A stretch of DNA of 53,577 bases from Oscillospiraceae bacterium. Lineage in GTDB: Bacteria > Bacillota > Clostridia > Oscillospirales > CAG-272. The first letter of the stretch is position 1; every line of letters starts with the position of its first letter. The notes below the pieces were generated by a model that was given only the letters and a program-made list of their open reading frames with translations, was not told the DNA's origin and searched no databases. The translations under genes were made by a program, and so were the position numbers. The stretch is from NCBI GenBank assembly GCA_015064205.1, contig SVSR01000009.1, forward strand, positions 1 through 53,577, written 5' to 3'. Positions 52,130-53,577 of the stretch are shown piece after piece.

Positions 52130-53489
52130 ACTTTTTTCTTACCTCATCGAGTCCAAAATACATGGCAATTGCCGTATTCGGCCACGTTGATGAGTCATTA
52201 TTCAAATCTCCTAAGGAAACGTAGGGATCGAATCGTGAGTGACCGTATATGGAATCAAGCTCAATCTCGCTCAATCCATCTCTTTTAGCGTTGTTAATTG
52301 CTTCAACGCGAGCATCAACCGCCGCTTTAGTTATGCTTATATCATTATATGCTTGCTTATAATCCTCGGCAAATATATAACCCAGGCATGCCGACATGAT
52401 ACATATAATAACACTTGTTTTTCTGCCAAAATCTTCAGGTAATGTTAGCCCCATAGCAGATAATAGCGTTATAGTCAAAAGTATTGTCGGACCGCTCCAT
52501 GTTCGAAGCGGAAAATATGGGGATAGTATCATTGAATATACCGAAGCAAGCCAACCGACAAAAAATATTCCTGTGATAAGAAAATCCTTTGGTTTCTTTT
52601 TTCTTATTATGGCTATCACTGCAAAAATACAAAGCAGTATCAAAAGTATTCCATGATATTTAAACATATCAGTGCTGATCAACAAAAAGCGTTTAACCCA
52701 CACGTCAAAAGAGCCGAATCCCCCGTTTGCTTCAAGTCTTACTGACTGCCCCGGTGCAAGTATCATAAGAAGAAATCCACAGATATTGCCCGCAAAACCT
52801 GTAAGCGTCCATGCAGAAAAGCGCTTGCGTTTTATAGTTATTGCTATTATCATAAGCAAACTTATAACAATAAGCGCCGCTGATGTGTTCTCATTTGTCC
52901 ATCCTGCTATAACTCCTGATACAAAATAAAGCGGAGATAGCACTATGATAGTCGTTGTCTTCATGCCATAGGGACTGTTTAAGGCGCGTCTAAGCGGCAA
53001 AAGGTATAAAAGTATAATAAGTATACCCCATAAGTAATTGCATGCTCCCGTAAGCCACAAATAGCTCTTGCCGAACGAAGGTGTAAAAAACCAAAGACTC
53101 AAAAATGCAGAAAGAAACATCAGCGAATAGTTAGTCTTTCCTGTCGGCTTTGCATGGTACACGATAAAGCAGATAAGAATAGTAAATGCCGCCGTGTTGA
53201 TAAGATCAAAGACGCTTTTATCAAACATGAGAAATATTTGCGCAAGTGTATGTGTTACGGCTCGTCCGTTCATTACCTTATAATGATTTATCTGCGAATC
53301 TATGATCTGACCGAAATTCGTTATTCTGAATTTATTTTCCTTAACTGCAAAGGTATACGAATATGAATAATCGTCTCTGCAAAGCGCAGTCTGTTTATTC
53401 ATCGCATAAACAAGCGCCGCTATTGATGCAACAAGGAGTACGGTTATAATAAAGGCTGAGACTCTCTTTATTTTTTCACTTCTTGACAT
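52128..53489 (-). CDS. Polytopic membrane protein, DUF6056-like (GtrII-related glucosyltransferase-like topology)
   Basis: Large membrane protein with an N-terminal anchor (about residues 9-29), a first outer loop containing CRDDYSYSYTF, and about ten further hydrophobic helices. The early acidic pair DD after the first helix is also seen in GT-C-fold glycosyltransferase relatives, and I associate this protein with the DUF6056 family, whose function is unknown. NGRAVTHTLAQIFL and WLTGACNYLWG are probable family motifs. The C-terminal about 80 residues are soluble (RVEAINNAKRDGLSEIELDS). GGAG lies 7 bases before the ATG. A role in wall-glycan decoration is inference only. Confidence 0.72.
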   Translation of the reverse strand: MSRSEKIKRVSAFIITVLLVASIAALVYAMNKQTALCRDDYSYSYTFAVKENKFRITNFGQIIDSQINHYKVMNGRAVTHTLAQIFLMFDKSVFDLINTAAFTILICFIVYHAKPTGKTNYSLMFLSAFLSLWFFTPSFGKSYLWLTGACNYLWGILIILLYLLPLRRALNSPYGMKTTTIIVLSPLYFVSGVIAGWTNENTSAALIVISLLMIIAITIKRKRFSAWTLTGFAGNICGFLLMILAPGQSVRLEANGGFGSFDVWVKRFLLISTDMFKYHGILLILLCIFAVIAIIRKKKPKDFLITGIFFVGWLASVYSMILSPYFPLRTWSGPTILLTITLLSAMGLTLPEDFGRKTSVIICIMSACLGYIFAEDYKQAYNDISITKAAVDARVEAINNAKRDGLSEIELDSIYGHSRFDPYVSLGDLNNDSSTWPNTAIAMYFGLDEVRKK

Positions 53490-53551
53490 AATACAACTCC
53501 GTATTTTTAATCACGTGTAATTATATTTACAGAAATGCTTTAATATTACAA

Positions 53552-53574
53552 GGCGTACAGAAAAACTGTACGCC
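53552..53574. terminator. Hairpin at the right edge of the window
   Basis: Nine-bp perfect stem GGCGTACAG / CTGTACGCC with loop AAAAA. It probably belongs to a gene beyond the edge; its tail lies outside the window on one side. Confidence 0.45.
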
Positions 53575-53577
53575 ATT

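Larger units (their letters stand above)
51781..52130. mobile_element. Probable non-autonomous MITE-like element filling the pdp/DUF6056 intergenic space
   Basis: This 350-base gene-free stretch has imperfect terminal inverted repeats: at the left AAAAGGAACGG (51783-51793) and ATAAAGCAGGT (51810-51820), at the right their exact reverse complements (52119-52129 and 52093-52103). Spacing between the two blocks is almost the same (16 and 15 bases), and part of the sequence between them and some bases inside also match. No open frame codes for a transposase. The interior is a series of hairpins and repeated GTGAAAT/ATTTCAC units. Both ends include TAA, which serves as stop codon for pdp on the left and, in reverse, for the membrane protein gene on the right. 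No other copy is in the window, so mobility is inferred. Confidence 0.55.

Noticed and set aside
52018-52224. Plus-strand open frame of 68 residues leaving the MITE-like element
   Set aside because: It crosses the terminator hairpin and runs antisense into the membrane protein gene; no ribosome site.
33-53500. tRNA, rRNA or CRISPR loci
   Set aside because: No T-loop/cloverleaf pattern, rRNA segment or regularly spaced direct repeats seen on either strand; nearly all sequence is taken by recognised genes.

Overview
This is a 53.6-kb, A+T-rich stretch of ordinary chromosome from an endospore-forming, Gram-positive-type bacterium, most likely a member of the Clostridia. The evidence is an intact sporulation sigma factor SigK with a pro-sequence, SepF/DivIVA/YlmH division genes, a YybS-GdpP-bL9-DnaB cluster, a MiaB-RicA-MutS-MutL cluster in Bacillus-like order, copper-amine-oxidase-like domains on surface proteins, and near-consensus sigma-A promoters with strong AGGAGG-type ribosome sites. 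I found no rRNA, tRNA, CRISPR array, prophage or transposase gene. Synteny and motifs cannot fix the species.

Layout. 1-1319: end of a polar amino-acid ABC transporter (permease cut by the left edge, then ATPase). 1439-4053: secreted foldase-like protein, SigK, a small unknown protein. 4084-6734: NadE and a flavin reductase. 6765-14393, minus strand: miaB-ricA-mutS-mutL-tgt (tRNA modification and mismatch repair). 14560-17876, minus strand: aspartokinase, a TIM-barrel hydrolase and an FkbM-type methyltransferase. 18033-21818, minus strand: ClC antiporter, a frameshifted VanY-like envelope protein and a zinc-ribbon membrane protein. 22023-23785: Mrp ATPase facing dapA. 23846-32589: a long plus-strand cluster queA-miaA-adaptor-yggS-sepF-yggT-ylmH-divIVA-lspA-rluD-HAD phosphatase. 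32628-35034, minus strand: argG and a XerC/D recombinase. 35255-44949, plus strand: a membrane protein, then yybS-gdpP-rplI-dnaB-tilS-hpt-ftsH. 45085-47720: GH31 glycosidase and nrdR. 47898-51783: deoC-deoD-deoB-pdp nucleoside catabolism operon. 51781-52130: a gene-free, hairpin-rich element with terminal inverted repeats. 52128-53489, minus strand: a polytopic membrane protein.

How the genes fit together. Five genes act on tRNA (miaA and miaB for ms2i6A37, queA and tgt for queuosine, tilS for lysidine), and rluD acts on rRNA. lysC and dapA are two early steps of lysine/diaminopimelate synthesis, relevant to both wall and spore. deoC/deoD/deoB/pdp form a complete route from (deoxy)nucleosides to glyceraldehyde 3-phosphate and acetaldehyde. 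GdpP sets c-di-AMP levels.

Main points for a second look: (1) a probable MITE of about 350 bp at 51781-52130 whose two ends carry the stop codons of the two convergent genes; (2) a Cys4 peptide (C-x3-C-x2-C-x3-C, with shared HDCSSC and NC cores) at the C-terminus of RicA and the N-terminus of Mrp, encoded with different codons; (3) a hairpin exactly between the Shine-Dalgarno sequence and the ATG of dnaB; (4) three ARG-box-like sites around the argG promoter; (5) a one-base frameshift in the VanY-like gene, whose restored domain also lacks catalytic residues. Several gene starts were moved to the ATG, GTG or TTG that has a Shine-Dalgarno sequence.
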